Source: Chloroflexi bacterium RBG_16_70_13 (GTDB taxonomy: Bacteria > Chloroflexota > Limnocylindria > Limnocylindrales > CSP1-4). From it: a stretch of 6,442 nt of DNA. The DNA is taken from the NCBI GenBank assembly GCA_001795245.1, contig MGOD01000084.1, forward strand, positions 1-6,442. The letters are read 5' to 3'. Below the pieces are notes generated by a model that was given only the letters and a program-made list of their open reading frames with translations, had not been told where the DNA came from and ran no database searches. Shown one piece after another: positions 1-5,547 of the stretch. Numbering within the stretch: position 1 is the stretch's first letter; each line of letters starts with the position of its first letter. The translations under genes and the position numbers were made by a program.

Positions 1-583
1 GGCCGAGGGCCTGCCGGCCTTCGAAGGCGCGCTCGAGGCGGCGACGCGGATGGCGCGGCACCTGATGGACCGCGGCTGTCCGATCCGCGAGGTCAACGTC
101 GGCGGTGGCCTGGGCGGGCCGGGCCGCGGGAGCGAGATCCCCGTGGACCTCCATGCCTACGCCGCGGTCCTCGCCAGGTACCTGGGCCCCCTCGGGGTGA
201 CGGTCGGCTGTGAGCCGGGCGATCACCTAGCGAAGGACGCCGGCATCCTCCTGGCCGAGGTTGTCAGCATCGAGGACCGGGCCGGGGCCCGGTTCGTCGG
301 ACTCGATGCCGGCTGGAACCTGAGCTGCGGCTACTTCATCTACGGCTTCCTCAACGAGATCGTGCCGTGTCGGGATCCGCTCGCCGAGCGGACCTGGACC
401 GTCGGCGTGGCCGGTCACATCAACGAGGGCCACGACCTCTTCGCCGAGGACTACCCGTTCCCGCCGGTCGAGGAGGGAGCGATCGTGGCGATCCTGGGCA
501 CGGGCGCCTACTCGCGGGCGATGAGCTCCACCCACTGCCTCCGCCCGATCGCCCCGGCGATCCATCTCGAGCGAAGCGCCTAG
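1..583 (+). CDS. Fold-type III PLP-dependent decarboxylase, diaminopimelate decarboxylase-like (5' end missing)
   Basis: The reading frame is open from base 2 to the TAG at 581-583, giving about 193 C-terminal residues of a family normally near 400-450 residues. It shows the glycine-rich PLP-phosphate loop (NVGGGLGG, bases about 95-120), a CEPGD segment near base 212 matching the EPG motif, and LDAG near base 301, followed by the C-terminal beta domain. This is the Orn/DAP/Arg decarboxylase family 2 layout; LysA makes lysine from meso-diaminopimelate. Two family positions are unusual. The usual C-E-S/G catalytic segment reads I-N-E-G-H-D (Asn codon 422-424), and the usual S-x-Y-N segment reads S-S-T-H-C-L-R (Cys codon 536-538). 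Other decarboxylases of this fold, including siderophore or polyamine ones, are therefore possible, and I give no gene symbol. Its stop lies 3 bp from the stop of the convergent next gene. Confidence 0.8.
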   Translation, partial: AEGLPAFEGALEAATRMARHLMDRGCPIREVNVGGGLGGPGRGSEIPVDLHAYAAVLARYLGPLGVTVGCEPGDHLAKDAGILLAEVVSIEDRAGARFVGLDAGWNLSCGYFIYGFLNEIVPCRDPLAERTWTVGVAGHINEGHDLFAEDYPFPPVEEGAIVAILGTGAYSRAMSSTHCLRPIAPAIHLERSA

Positions 584-586
584 TTG

Positions 587-1102
587 TCAGCTGTCGGCGG
601 CCTCGGTGGCCTCTGCTGGCTCGGGGGCGCTCGGTGTCATGTCGCCCCAGCGCTGGACGCGGTCGATGGACATCCGGATGATCGGTCGGCCCTCGAGGTC
701 GTGATCGGCGTACTGGGGGTATTTGGCCCGGAGCGCCGTGATCGCCGCGGCATGTTCCGCCCGCTCGCGCGGCTCCGGCTCCAGGAGGACGCCGCGGCCA
801 CTGAGCCGGATCCAGGCGAGGTGCGTCCAGTCCTCCGACCAGCGGTCGACGAGGAGGGTCACGGCGGGGAGCACGAGGAGGTCCTGGACCCGTCCCAGCC
901 GGCGTGGGTCCGCCGACGCCTTCGGCTTCTCGTCGATCGGCGTGTAGATGACCGGCCGGCCCATGTCGTCGGGCTCGTCGGTCAGGACGAAGCAGACGGG
1001 TACGAGGCGCGGCTCGCCGTCTGGGCGCAGCGTGGCCAGGATGGCCCTTCGGGTCTCGGCCACGAAGGCGTGCTCAGGGCCGGTCAGGATGGGTTCGCGC
1101 AT
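587..1102 (-). CDS. PPOX-class putative F420-dependent enzyme (Rv0121c-like, TIGR03668 type)
   Basis: This 171-residue protein has the split-barrel pyridoxamine-phosphate-oxidase-like fold expected to bind FMN or coenzyme F420. The N-terminal strands read RRAILATLRPDGEPRLVPVCF (residues 18-38), typical of PPOX proteins. IYTPIDEKPK (52-61), the following RRLGRV, and the LLVDRWSEDWTHLAWIRLSGRG stretch (83-104) are hallmarks of the Rv0121c-like subgroup. IIRMSIDRVQRWGDM (141-155) closes the domain. The last ~16 residues are a low-complexity Ala/Glu tail. Family members are thought to reduce or oxidise small molecules with F420, but the substrate is unknown. The start codon is ATG at 1102-1100, with no Shine-Dalgarno before it, so a leaderless message is plausible. 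It is divergent from fdhD and convergent with the decarboxylase. Family assignment is firm; cofactor choice is by homology only. Confidence 0.87.
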   Translation of the reverse strand: MREPILTGPEHAFVAETRRAILATLRPDGEPRLVPVCFVLTDEPDDMGRPVIYTPIDEKPKASADPRRLGRVQDLLVLPAVTLLVDRWSEDWTHLAWIRLSGRGVLLEPEPRERAEHAAAITALRAKYPQYADHDLEGRPIIRMSIDRVQRWGDMTPSAPEPAEATEAADS

Positions 1103-1130
1103 GGAGTCAGACTACACTCGCCGGGTGACC
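1103..1130. promoter_or_regulatory. Short divergent promoter region between the PPOX gene and fdhD
   Basis: Only 28 bp separate the PPOX start codon from the fdhD ATG chosen here, so both promoters must sit in or overlap this interval. On the plus strand TACACT (1113-1118) resembles a -10 box and would place transcription starts near 1125-1131, at the fdhD start codons. On the minus strand TGTAGT (complement of 1111-1116) is an overlapping -10 candidate. Neither gene shows a Shine-Dalgarno sequence here, consistent with leaderless messages. No convincing -35 boxes are visible; the call rests on geometry and weak -10 matches. Confidence 0.35.
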
Positions 1131-1994
1131 ATGCCGCTCGATCCGGTCCTGCCCGTTCGCCACGTGACGAGCACGAAGGTCGTGGCCGTTCGAGGGCGCG
1201 AGCTGGAGCTGCGCGACGACCTGGTCGTCGGCGAGGAGCCGCTCGAGATCCGGGCTGCGGGGCCGCGCCAGACCCCCGTCAACATCGCCGTCACGATGCG
1301 GACCCCCGGCCACGAGAAGGAGCTCGCGGTCGGCTTCCTGACGACCGAGGGCCTGCTCGAGGACAACGAGGTCCTGGGCGTCGACGTGGGCGACCCCGGC
1401 TTCATGGCTGACCCCGACGACGCCGTCCTCGTTCGCCTCGCCCGGAAGATAGATCCCTCGATCGGCGAGCGGCGGCACTTCATCGCCACGGCGTCCTGCG
1501 GCATCTGCGGCAAGGCCTCGATCGAGGAGGTCGCCGTCCGCGCGGAGGCGCTCCCGAAGGGCCTGCCGGTCGTCGTGCGGTCCGTCATCGTCGGGCTTCC
1601 CGACCGACTCCGCGAGGCCCAGGCCGCCTTCGAGCGGACCGGCGGGTTTCATGCCGCGGGCCTGTTCGAGACCGACGGGCGGCTCGTCGCCGTCCGCGAG
1701 GATGTCGGGCGGCACAACGCCCTCGACAAGCTCATCGGTTCGCGGGTCCTGGCCCGGGAGCTGCCGCTCTGGGACCGGATTCTGCTCGTGTCGGGCCGGG
1801 TGAGCTTCGAGATCGTGCAGAAGGCGGCGGTCGCGGGGATTCCGATCGTGTGCGCCGTGTCGGCGCCGTCCGACCTCGCCATCCGTCTCGCGGACCGGGT
1901 CGGGATGACCCTCGTCGGATTCCTCCGGGGCGACGGCTTCAACGTCTACACCCACGACGGCCGGATCGACCTCCGCGACCTGATGGCGCTCTGA
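1131..1994 (+). CDS. fdhD: FdhD, sulfurtransferase/accessory protein for formate dehydrogenase
   Basis: The 287-residue product acts in the cytoplasm, passing sulfur from a cysteine desulfurase (IscS in E. coli) to the molybdenum cofactor of formate dehydrogenases, which are inactive without it. Visible family blocks are EEPLEI (35-40), VTMRTPGHEKELAVGFLTTEG (54-74), the catalytic SCGICGKAS segment with the CxxC pair C123/C126, GGFHAAGLFETDG (171-183), REDVGRHNALDKLIG (189-203), LLVSGRVSFEIVQKAAVAGIPI (218-239) and SAPSDLAIRLADRVGMTLVGFLRG (244-267). Length matches the family (E. coli 277). ATG 1131 was chosen because it leaves room for a divergent promoter. In-frame alternatives are GTG 1125 and ATG 1101; the latter would overlap the divergent gene's start codon. 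Its presence implies a molybdenum formate dehydrogenase, fitting the iron-sulfur genes at the right edge. The next gene begins 13 bp downstream. Confidence 0.95.
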   Translation: MPLDPVLPVRHVTSTKVVAVRGRELELRDDLVVGEEPLEIRAAGPRQTPVNIAVTMRTPGHEKELAVGFLTTEGLLEDNEVLGVDVGDPGFMADPDDAVLVRLARKIDPSIGERRHFIATASCGICGKASIEEVAVRAEALPKGLPVVVRSVIVGLPDRLREAQAAFERTGGFHAAGLFETDGRLVAVREDVGRHNALDKLIGSRVLARELPLWDRILLVSGRVSFEIVQKAAVAGIPIVCAVSAPSDLAIRLADRVGMTLVGFLRGDGFNVYTHDGRIDLRDLMAL

Positions 1995-2007
1995 GATCAG
2001 GGCATCG

Positions 2008-2586
2008 ATGTCGGCGCTCGACGAGGCTCCCTGGGTGGAGGCCGAGGATCGGGCCACGTGGCGCGCCTGGCTGGAGGCGAACCACGAGACCTCGAGCGGC
2101 GCCTGGCTCGTGACGTGGCGGGCCAGCTCTGGTCGAGCCGGGCTCGACTACGAGGCGGCCATCGAGGAGGCGCTCTGCTTCGGCTGGGTCGACAGCACCA
2201 GCGGCCGTGTCGACGATGACCGCGGGAAGCTGTACTTCGCGCCGCGCAAGCCGCGGAGTGGCTGGGCCGCCACGAACAAGGCCCGCGTGGAGCGGCTCAT
2301 CGCCGCCGGCCGGATGGCCCCGGCCGGCCTCGCCGCGATCGAGCGGGCGAAGGCCAACGGCTCGTGGGAGGTCCTTGACAGCGTCGAGCGGCTCGAGGTT
2401 CCCAACGACCTCGCCGCGGCGCTCGCGGCGGTCCCCCCGGCGGCGGCCAGCTTCGCCGCCTTCCCGCCGTCGGCGCGGAAGCAGCTCCTCGGCTGGGTCG
2501 CCCTCGCGATGCGACCCGAGACGCGCGCCGCCCGGATCCGGGAGATCGCCGAGGCCGCCGCCCGCAACGAGCGCGCCCGGGGCTGA
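2008..2586 (+). CDS. YdeI/OmpD-associated (OmdA) family protein
   Basis: This is a 192-residue soluble protein without signal peptide or membrane segments. The N-terminal part carries the family signature: W18-x-x-W21-LEANH, then YEAAIEEALCFGWVDS (48-63), YFAPRKPRSGWAATNKARVERLI (76-98) and GRMAPAGLAAIERAKANGSW (101-120). A helical C-terminal half follows, with PNDLAAALAAVP (132-143) and the PPSARKQLLGWVALAMRPETRAARIREI segment (153-180), the conserved end seen in this family. Members are annotated YdeI/OmpD-associated or bacteriocin-protection proteins, but the biochemical role is not established. The gene lies 13 bp after fdhD on the same strand, so cotranscription is likely; a functional tie to formate dehydrogenase is not shown. 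ATG 2008 is preceded only by a weak purine stretch (ATCAGGG). Confidence 0.88.
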   Translation: MSALDEAPWVEAEDRATWRAWLEANHETSSGAWLVTWRASSGRAGLDYEAAIEEALCFGWVDSTSGRVDDDRGKLYFAPRKPRSGWAATNKARVERLIAAGRMAPAGLAAIERAKANGSWEVLDSVERLEVPNDLAAALAAVPPAAASFAAFPPSARKQLLGWVALAMRPETRAARIREIAEAAARNERARG

Positions 2587-2610
2587 CGGACGAAGCCGCG
2601 GGCGGCCCCG

Positions 2611-2641
2611 CGACCGAGCACGCGCCGCCACGACCGAGCAC
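2611..2641. repeat. 11-bp direct repeat CGACCGAGCAC, two copies 20 bp apart
   Basis: CGACCGAGCAC occurs at 2611-2621 and again at 2631-2641, just after the YdeI-family stop codon. The 20-bp period is close to two helical turns. It may be chance in GC-rich DNA or a tandem binding site; nothing else in the sequence decides this. Confidence 0.4.
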
Positions 2642-2677
2642 CCGACGGCACGATCGGGCCAGCGGCACAGCAGAGCG

Positions 2678-2690
2678 TGACTCTGAGTCA
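2678..2690. promoter_or_regulatory. Palindrome A, TGAC-N5-GTCA (candidate operator)
   Basis: TGACTCTGAGTCA is a perfect 6-1-6 inverted repeat about 145 bp upstream of the XRE gene. It is the most symmetrical of four related 13-mers found only between 2678 and 3887. Operator function is inferred from symmetry, recurrence and the adjacent DNA-binding protein gene. Confidence 0.5.
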
Positions 2691-2821
2691 GCAATCGCCG
2701 CTCGAGCGAGGCTCCGAGGTCTCGCGGGACCCCGTTCGACGCCTTGCCATGACTGGCATGCACATTCGCTGAGTGAGCCGGAGGTGAGGGCCGGTTGACT
2801 GGGCATTGAGGGCCATGGTGT

Positions 2822-2834
2822 TGACTTCGGGTCA
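2822..2834. promoter_or_regulatory. Palindrome B, TGAC-N5-GTCA, ending in the XRE start codon (candidate autoregulatory operator)
   Basis: TGACTTCGGGTCA is the second copy; its last base is the A of the regulator's ATG at 2834. A protein bound here would block initiation of transcription or, for a leaderless message, sit over the transcription start. The central five bases are less symmetrical than in copy A, but both TGAC/GTCA arms are exact. Confidence 0.5.
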
Positions 2835-3583
2835 TGGCCGGACGATCGCGCTCCACCGTTCCTGTCGGGATCCGCGAGTTGGCGCGACGGGAGCGCGAGC
2901 TCAGGCGCGTGATCGGAAATCAGGTTCGCGCCATGCGCGAGGATGCCGGACTCACACGGGCGGATGTGGCCCGTGCCGCCGGCATTGATCGCGCTCACTA
3001 CTCGCGGATTGAGACCGGCGAGACCGGGGCGTCGCTGGAAGTCCTCATGGCGATCGGCGCTGCCCTCGGTGCCGATCTGAGCGTCCGATACTTCCCAAGC
3101 TCGGGTCCGCGCATCCACGATCGCTTCCAGGCGCCGATCGTGGAAGCACTCCTTCGCGCCCTGCACCTGAGGTGGATGGGCCAGCCCGAGGTCCAGGTGA
3201 GGCGGCCGGTCCATGGAGTCATCGATCTCGTCATCCGTGGCGCCGACGACGTGATCGCCTGCGAGGTGCAGTCCGAGCTCCGGCGCCTCGAGCAACTGAT
3301 CCGCTGGTCGAGCGAGAAGGCCGCGGCCCTCGGGGATGGATCTCCTCCCGGGACTGCCTCGCGCCTTCTCGTCATCCGCTCGACGACTGAGACCCGTGAG
3401 ATCGCCCGACAGTTCGCGGCGACACTCGGCGCCGCCTACCCGGCGCGCACCAGCGATGCCTTCGACGCCCTGACGGGTGCTGATCGCCCGTGGCCAGGAC
3501 CGGCCATCCTGTGGGCGCGAGTCGATGCCGGTCGCGGCGAGATCCTGCGTCTACCTCCGAGAGGCGTTCGTGTCGGGCGTTGA
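2834..3583 (+). CDS. XRE-family HTH regulator with C-terminal PD-(D/E)XK-like domain
   Basis: The 249-residue product has two parts. Residues about 25-85 form an XRE/Cro-CI helix-turn-helix: IGNQVRAMREDAGLTRADVARAAGIDRAHYSRIETGETGASLEVLMAIGAALGADL has the usual helix spacing and the SRIETGE turn. The second part (about 95-240) looks like a restriction-endonuclease-like fold: a helix with E104, then GVIDLVI with D131, then VIACEVQSE with E144-x-Q146, followed by a basic helix (RRLEQLIRWSSEKA), which is the order of PD-(D/E)XK acidic residues with the ExQ variant. I do not recognise a named family. It could be a cleaving enzyme, or a regulator whose nuclease-like domain only binds. ATG 2834 is the first in-frame ATG after a TGA at 2822-2824, so the start is well bounded. 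There is no Shine-Dalgarno. Palindrome B overlaps the start, suggesting autoregulation. It is monocistronic by layout. Confidence 0.8.
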   Translation: MAGRSRSTVPVGIRELARRERELRRVIGNQVRAMREDAGLTRADVARAAGIDRAHYSRIETGETGASLEVLMAIGAALGADLSVRYFPSSGPRIHDRFQAPIVEALLRALHLRWMGQPEVQVRRPVHGVIDLVIRGADDVIACEVQSELRRLEQLIRWSSEKAAALGDGSPPGTASRLLVIRSTTETREIARQFAATLGAAYPARTSDAFDALTGADRPWPGPAILWARVDAGRGEILRLPPRGVRVGR

Positions 3584-3659
3584 GCAGCCGGTTCGCGGGC
3601 GCCGCCGCGTTCGAACCGAGCCGCCGGCTCCGGGGCTCGGTCGGTTGCCACTGCTCAAC
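3579..3659 (+). terminator. Nested inverted repeat at the 3' end of the XRE gene (possible terminator)
   Basis: GTTGAGCAG (3579-3587), which includes the XRE stop codon, is the exact reverse complement of CTGCTCAAC (3651-3659). Inside it, ACCGAGCC (3615-3622) pairs perfectly with GGCTCGGT (3634-3641) around an 11-base loop. A competing 7-bp stem joins 3589-3595 with 3612-3618. No T-run follows; eight G come next, so this is not a textbook intrinsic terminator. It may still end or stabilise the transcript, or be a repeat element. Confidence 0.5.
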
Positions 3660-3720
3660 CGGGGGGGGCGCCAAGAGCACTGCGGGCCACGGTGGCTCGG
3701 CCGCCTCCGCGGCTTTGCCG

Positions 3721-3733
3721 TGACCCAGAGTCA
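3721..3733. promoter_or_regulatory. Palindrome C, TGAC-N5-GTCA (candidate operator)
   Basis: TGACCCAGAGTCA is the third copy, 138 bp after the XRE stop codon; its first bases form part of the right arm of a hairpin (3688-3722). It lies between convergent genes, where no promoter is expected, so it could serve looping, termination or a mobile-element role instead of simple repression. Confidence 0.45.
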
Positions 3734-3874
3734 ACAAACGTTGCCTGTGGCCTCCCTGACCCCGCGCGGAGTGCCGACGACCGTGTCCTTGCACGACGAT
3801 CCGTGAGTCAGGGACTCGTCAGGGTCACCTACGCGCGTCGAGATGCGGAGGCGCTCTGCCCGGCCGCGGAATGC

Positions 3875-3887
3875 TGACTCAGGGTCA
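3875..3887. promoter_or_regulatory. Palindrome D, TGAC-N5-GTCA (candidate operator)
   Basis: TGACTCAGGGTCA is the fourth copy, 26 bp beyond the stop codon of the minus-strand oxidoreductase gene. It shares the pattern TGACYCNGRGTCA with copies A and C; copy B departs at one central base. Copies C and D are 154 bp apart, and A and B are 144 bp apart. Confidence 0.45.
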
Positions 3888-3912
3888 CGCCCGCGCGGCG
3901 CCGACCCGTCGC

Positions 3913-5070
3913 TCAGCCCGGGATCGGGACCCAGGATTCGGTGCGGGCCGAGGCGAGGACGGCCTCGACGAAGGCCACGCCGCGGGCGCCGGCGGCGAGG
4001 GTCGGGTACGGCGCCACGGCAGGATCCGCGGGAGGCCGCGCGCCGGAGGCCACCGCCGCGTAGAACGGCCGCAGCAGGTCGCGCAGCGCCTCGGCCCAGC
4101 CCTCGGGATGGCCGGCCGGCAGCGACGGGATGCCGGGCCCCGCGCCGGGGCCGTCCTCGGCGCCGCGGGTCAGGATCCGCGACTCCGCGCGGCCCCGGAT
4201 CGTCAGCCGCTCGCCGTCCTCCTGGTCCCAGTCGAGCGTCGTCCGCGACCCGGCGATCTCGAGGCTGAGCCCGTTCTTCCGGCCGGGGCTGACCTGGCTG
4301 ATGACCGCCGCACCGCGGGCGCCGCCCTCGAACCGGACGAGGATCGTGGCCGCGTCCTCGGAATGGACCTCGACATCCTCGGTCGGACCGGACGCCGCGC
4401 CGAATGCGAGCGCCGCCCCGCCGACCGGCCGGGAACGCCGTGGGAGGAACGTGGCGAGGTCGGCGAAGACCGCCTCGATCCGCCGGCCGGTCATGTACTC
4501 GGCGATGTCGAACCAGTGCGAGCCGATGTCGGCCACGGCGCGCGAGGCACCGCCCGTGTCGGGTTCCAGGCGCCAGTTGTAGTCGGTCGGGTTGGCGAGC
4601 CAGTCCTGGATGTAGCCGCCGTGGACGAGCCGAAGCTCGCCGACCTCGCCGGCGGCGATGAGTTCGCGCGCTCGGCGGACCATCGGGTAGCCGCGGTAGG
4701 TCAGGGCGACGGCGGCGTGACGCGCCCGTCGCGCCGCGAGGTCCACCAGGCCCCGAGCCGAGCCCGCATCGAGGGCGACTGGCTTCTCGAGAACGAGGTG
4801 CTTGCCCGCCTCGAGGGCGGCCGTCGCGAGCTCCACATGGGTCCGGTTCGGGGTGCAGACGTGGACGACGTCGATCGCGGGGTCGGCCAGCAGCGCCCCC
4901 ACGTCCGTCGTCGCGTGCGCGACGCCGAGCGCGGCCGCCCGGGCCCGGGTCCGCTCGCGATCCGAGCCGGCGATCGCGACGACCTCGGCGTAGCCGCCCC
5001 GCCGGATCGCGTCGACGTGGAACGGCCCGACAAAACCGGTGCCGATGACGGCGGCCCGAAGGAGGCTCAC
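3913..5070 (-). CDS. Gfo/Idh/MocA family NAD(P)-dependent oxidoreductase
   Basis: The 385-residue protein has an N-terminal Rossmann fold (1 to about 120) with the dinucleotide loop VIGTGFVGPFH (8-18), the VVHVCTPNRTH strand-loop (68-78) and the EKPVA motif (95-99) whose lysine is catalytic in this family. The C-terminal alpha/beta dimer domain includes DYNWRLEPDTGGASRAVADIGSHWFD (163-188), where D181 and H185 match the conserved D-x3-H active-site pair. Length is normal. Family members oxidise or reduce sugars, inositols or related cyclic polyols; the RLEP/GGASRAVADIGSHW block is typical of sugar/inositol dehydrogenase-like members, but the substrate cannot be read from sequence. The start is GTG at 5070-5068, preceded by GTGAGGA at a good ribosome-binding distance. 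It begins 21 bp after the iron-sulfur protein gene on the same strand, so it may be cotranscribed, though no metabolic link is obvious. Confidence 0.92.
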   Translation of the reverse strand: MSLLRAAVIGTGFVGPFHVDAIRRGGYAEVVAIAGSDRERTRARAAALGVAHATTDVGALLADPAIDVVHVCTPNRTHVELATAALEAGKHLVLEKPVALDAGSARGLVDLAARRARHAAVALTYRGYPMVRRARELIAAGEVGELRLVHGGYIQDWLANPTDYNWRLEPDTGGASRAVADIGSHWFDIAEYMTGRRIEAVFADLATFLPRRSRPVGGAALAFGAASGPTEDVEVHSEDAATILVRFEGGARGAAVISQVSPGRKNGLSLEIAGSRTTLDWDQEDGERLTIRGRAESRILTRGAEDGPGAGPGIPSLPAGHPEGWAEALRDLLRPFYAAVASGARPPADPAVAPYPTLAAGARGVAFVEAVLASARTESWVPIPG

Positions 5071-5091
5071 GGGATCCTCACCACCGCCGGC

Positions 5092-5547
5092 TCACGGCCG
5101 CCGCCGCTCGTTGGTGAACTCGAAGCCGAAGCGGCCCTTGATGCAGAGGTGGCCGTCCGTGACCGAGGAGTCCATCGGCGACGTGACCTTCACGATCGTG
5201 TTGTCCTGGACATGGAGGTCGAGGACGCATCCGACGCCGCAGTACGGGCAGATCGTCTCGGTCACCGTCTGGGCCGACTCGTCCCAGGTCCCCTGGGCCC
5301 GCATGTCGCGCTCGGACTTGAACATGAGCGCCCCGGTCGGACAGACGCCGATGCAGTTGCCGCAATAGACGCAGGCCGAATCCGGGAGGGGCGTGGCCCA
5401 CTCGGTCGAGATCCGGGCATCGAAGCCCCTGCCGGCGACCGCGATCGCGAACGTGTTCTGAGCGTCCTCGCCGCAGGCCTCGACGCACTTGTAGCAGAGG
5501 ATGCACTTCGAGTAGTCCCGGACGTAGAGCTCGTTGTCGACCTTCAC
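5092..5547 (-). CDS. Formate dehydrogenase/NuoG-like iron-sulfur protein, C-terminal half: two [4Fe-4S] motifs plus molybdopterin Fe4S4 module, catalytic domain absent
   Basis: Counting from GTG 5547, this 151-residue segment carries two ferredoxin motifs, C15-x2-C18-x2-C21-x3-C25 and C59-x2-C62-x2-C65-x3-C69-P, then the Fe4S4 module of molybdopterin oxidoreductases, C100-x2-C103-x3-C107 with C135, followed by I-K-G-R-F-G. It would pass electrons between a flavoprotein and a molybdenum centre. It ends 16 residues after C135, before any cofactor-binding catalytic domain, so the active-site Cys/Sec region is missing here. GTG 5547 overlaps the stop of the upstream [2Fe-2S] frame as GTGA, which would suit coupled translation. 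However, native-looking, Ala-rich sequence in this frame (APSGAEAALASTVTQP) continues upstream to about 5595, so the two halves are more likely one protein broken by a one-base frameshift. The other half is at 5544-6146. Confidence 0.82.
   Translation of the reverse strand: MKVDNELYVRDYSKCILCYKCVEACGEDAQNTFAIAVAGRGFDARISTEWATPLPDSACVYCGNCIGVCPTGALMFKSERDMRAQGTWDESAQTVTETICPYCGVGCVLDLHVQDNTIVKVTSPMDSSVTDGHLCIKGRFGFEFTNERRRP

Larger units (their letters stand above)
2587..2833 (+). other. Intergenic region upstream of the XRE regulator, with repeats and palindromes
   Basis: I see no credible gene in these 247 bp, which are visibly lower in GC toward the right end than the flanking genes. They contain an 11-bp direct repeat (2611-2621 and 2631-2641), a TGAC-N5-GTCA palindrome (2678-2690), a small inverted repeat TGCCA-TGAC-TGGCA (2745-2758), an 8-bp direct repeat TGAGGGCC (2785-2792 and 2807-2814), and two TTGACT boxes (2795-2800 and 2821-2826) that could serve as -35 elements. 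No matching -10 box is convincing. The region very probably holds the promoter and operators of the XRE gene. Confidence 0.5.
3584..3912. other. 329-bp gene-less region between two convergent genes
   Basis: No open frame here has recognisable protein features; the one 61-codon frame (3692-3877) has unstructured, Arg/Pro-rich composition. The region instead holds the nested inverted repeat at its left edge, a G8 run (3661-3668), an interrupted hairpin (CACGG 3688-3692 with CCGTG 3718-3722, and inside it GCCGC 3700-3704 with GCGGC 3709-3713), two TGAC-N5-GTCA palindromes (3721-3733 and 3875-3887), and a GAGTC-AGG-GACTC inverted repeat (3805-3817) followed by a half-site GGGTCA (3822-3827). It is more structured than a plain convergent spacer. 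No tRNA or other RNA gene is evident. Confidence 0.5.

Noticed and set aside
948..1130. Extension of fdhD upstream to an ATG at 948
   Set aside because: This would overlap most of the divergent PPOX gene. FdhD family similarity begins only after residue ~10 from ATG 1131, and the extra residues look like antisense of the PPOX gene.
1939..2856. A long minus-strand frame opposite the YdeI-family gene
   Set aside because: The plus-strand protein carries the full YdeI/OmpD-associated signature. The minus-strand product is low-complexity Arg/Gly/Pro sequence.
3589..3622. GGTTCG...CGAACC resembling a tRNA T-arm
   Set aside because: No acceptor stem, anticodon arm or CCA-like end can be placed around it. 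The pairing is part of the nested inverted repeat.
3692..3877. A 61-codon plus-strand frame in the gene-poor spacer
   Set aside because: There is no ribosome-binding site or domain, the composition is like shadow frames, and palindrome C lies inside it. It is not supported as a gene.
5068..5094. Selenocysteine reading of the TGA at 5094-5092, which would extend the formate dehydrogenase-like protein
   Set aside because: Formate dehydrogenase selenocysteine lies well inside the catalytic domain, not just after the Fe4S4 module. Another TGA follows in frame within a few codons, and the next gene begins at once in another frame.
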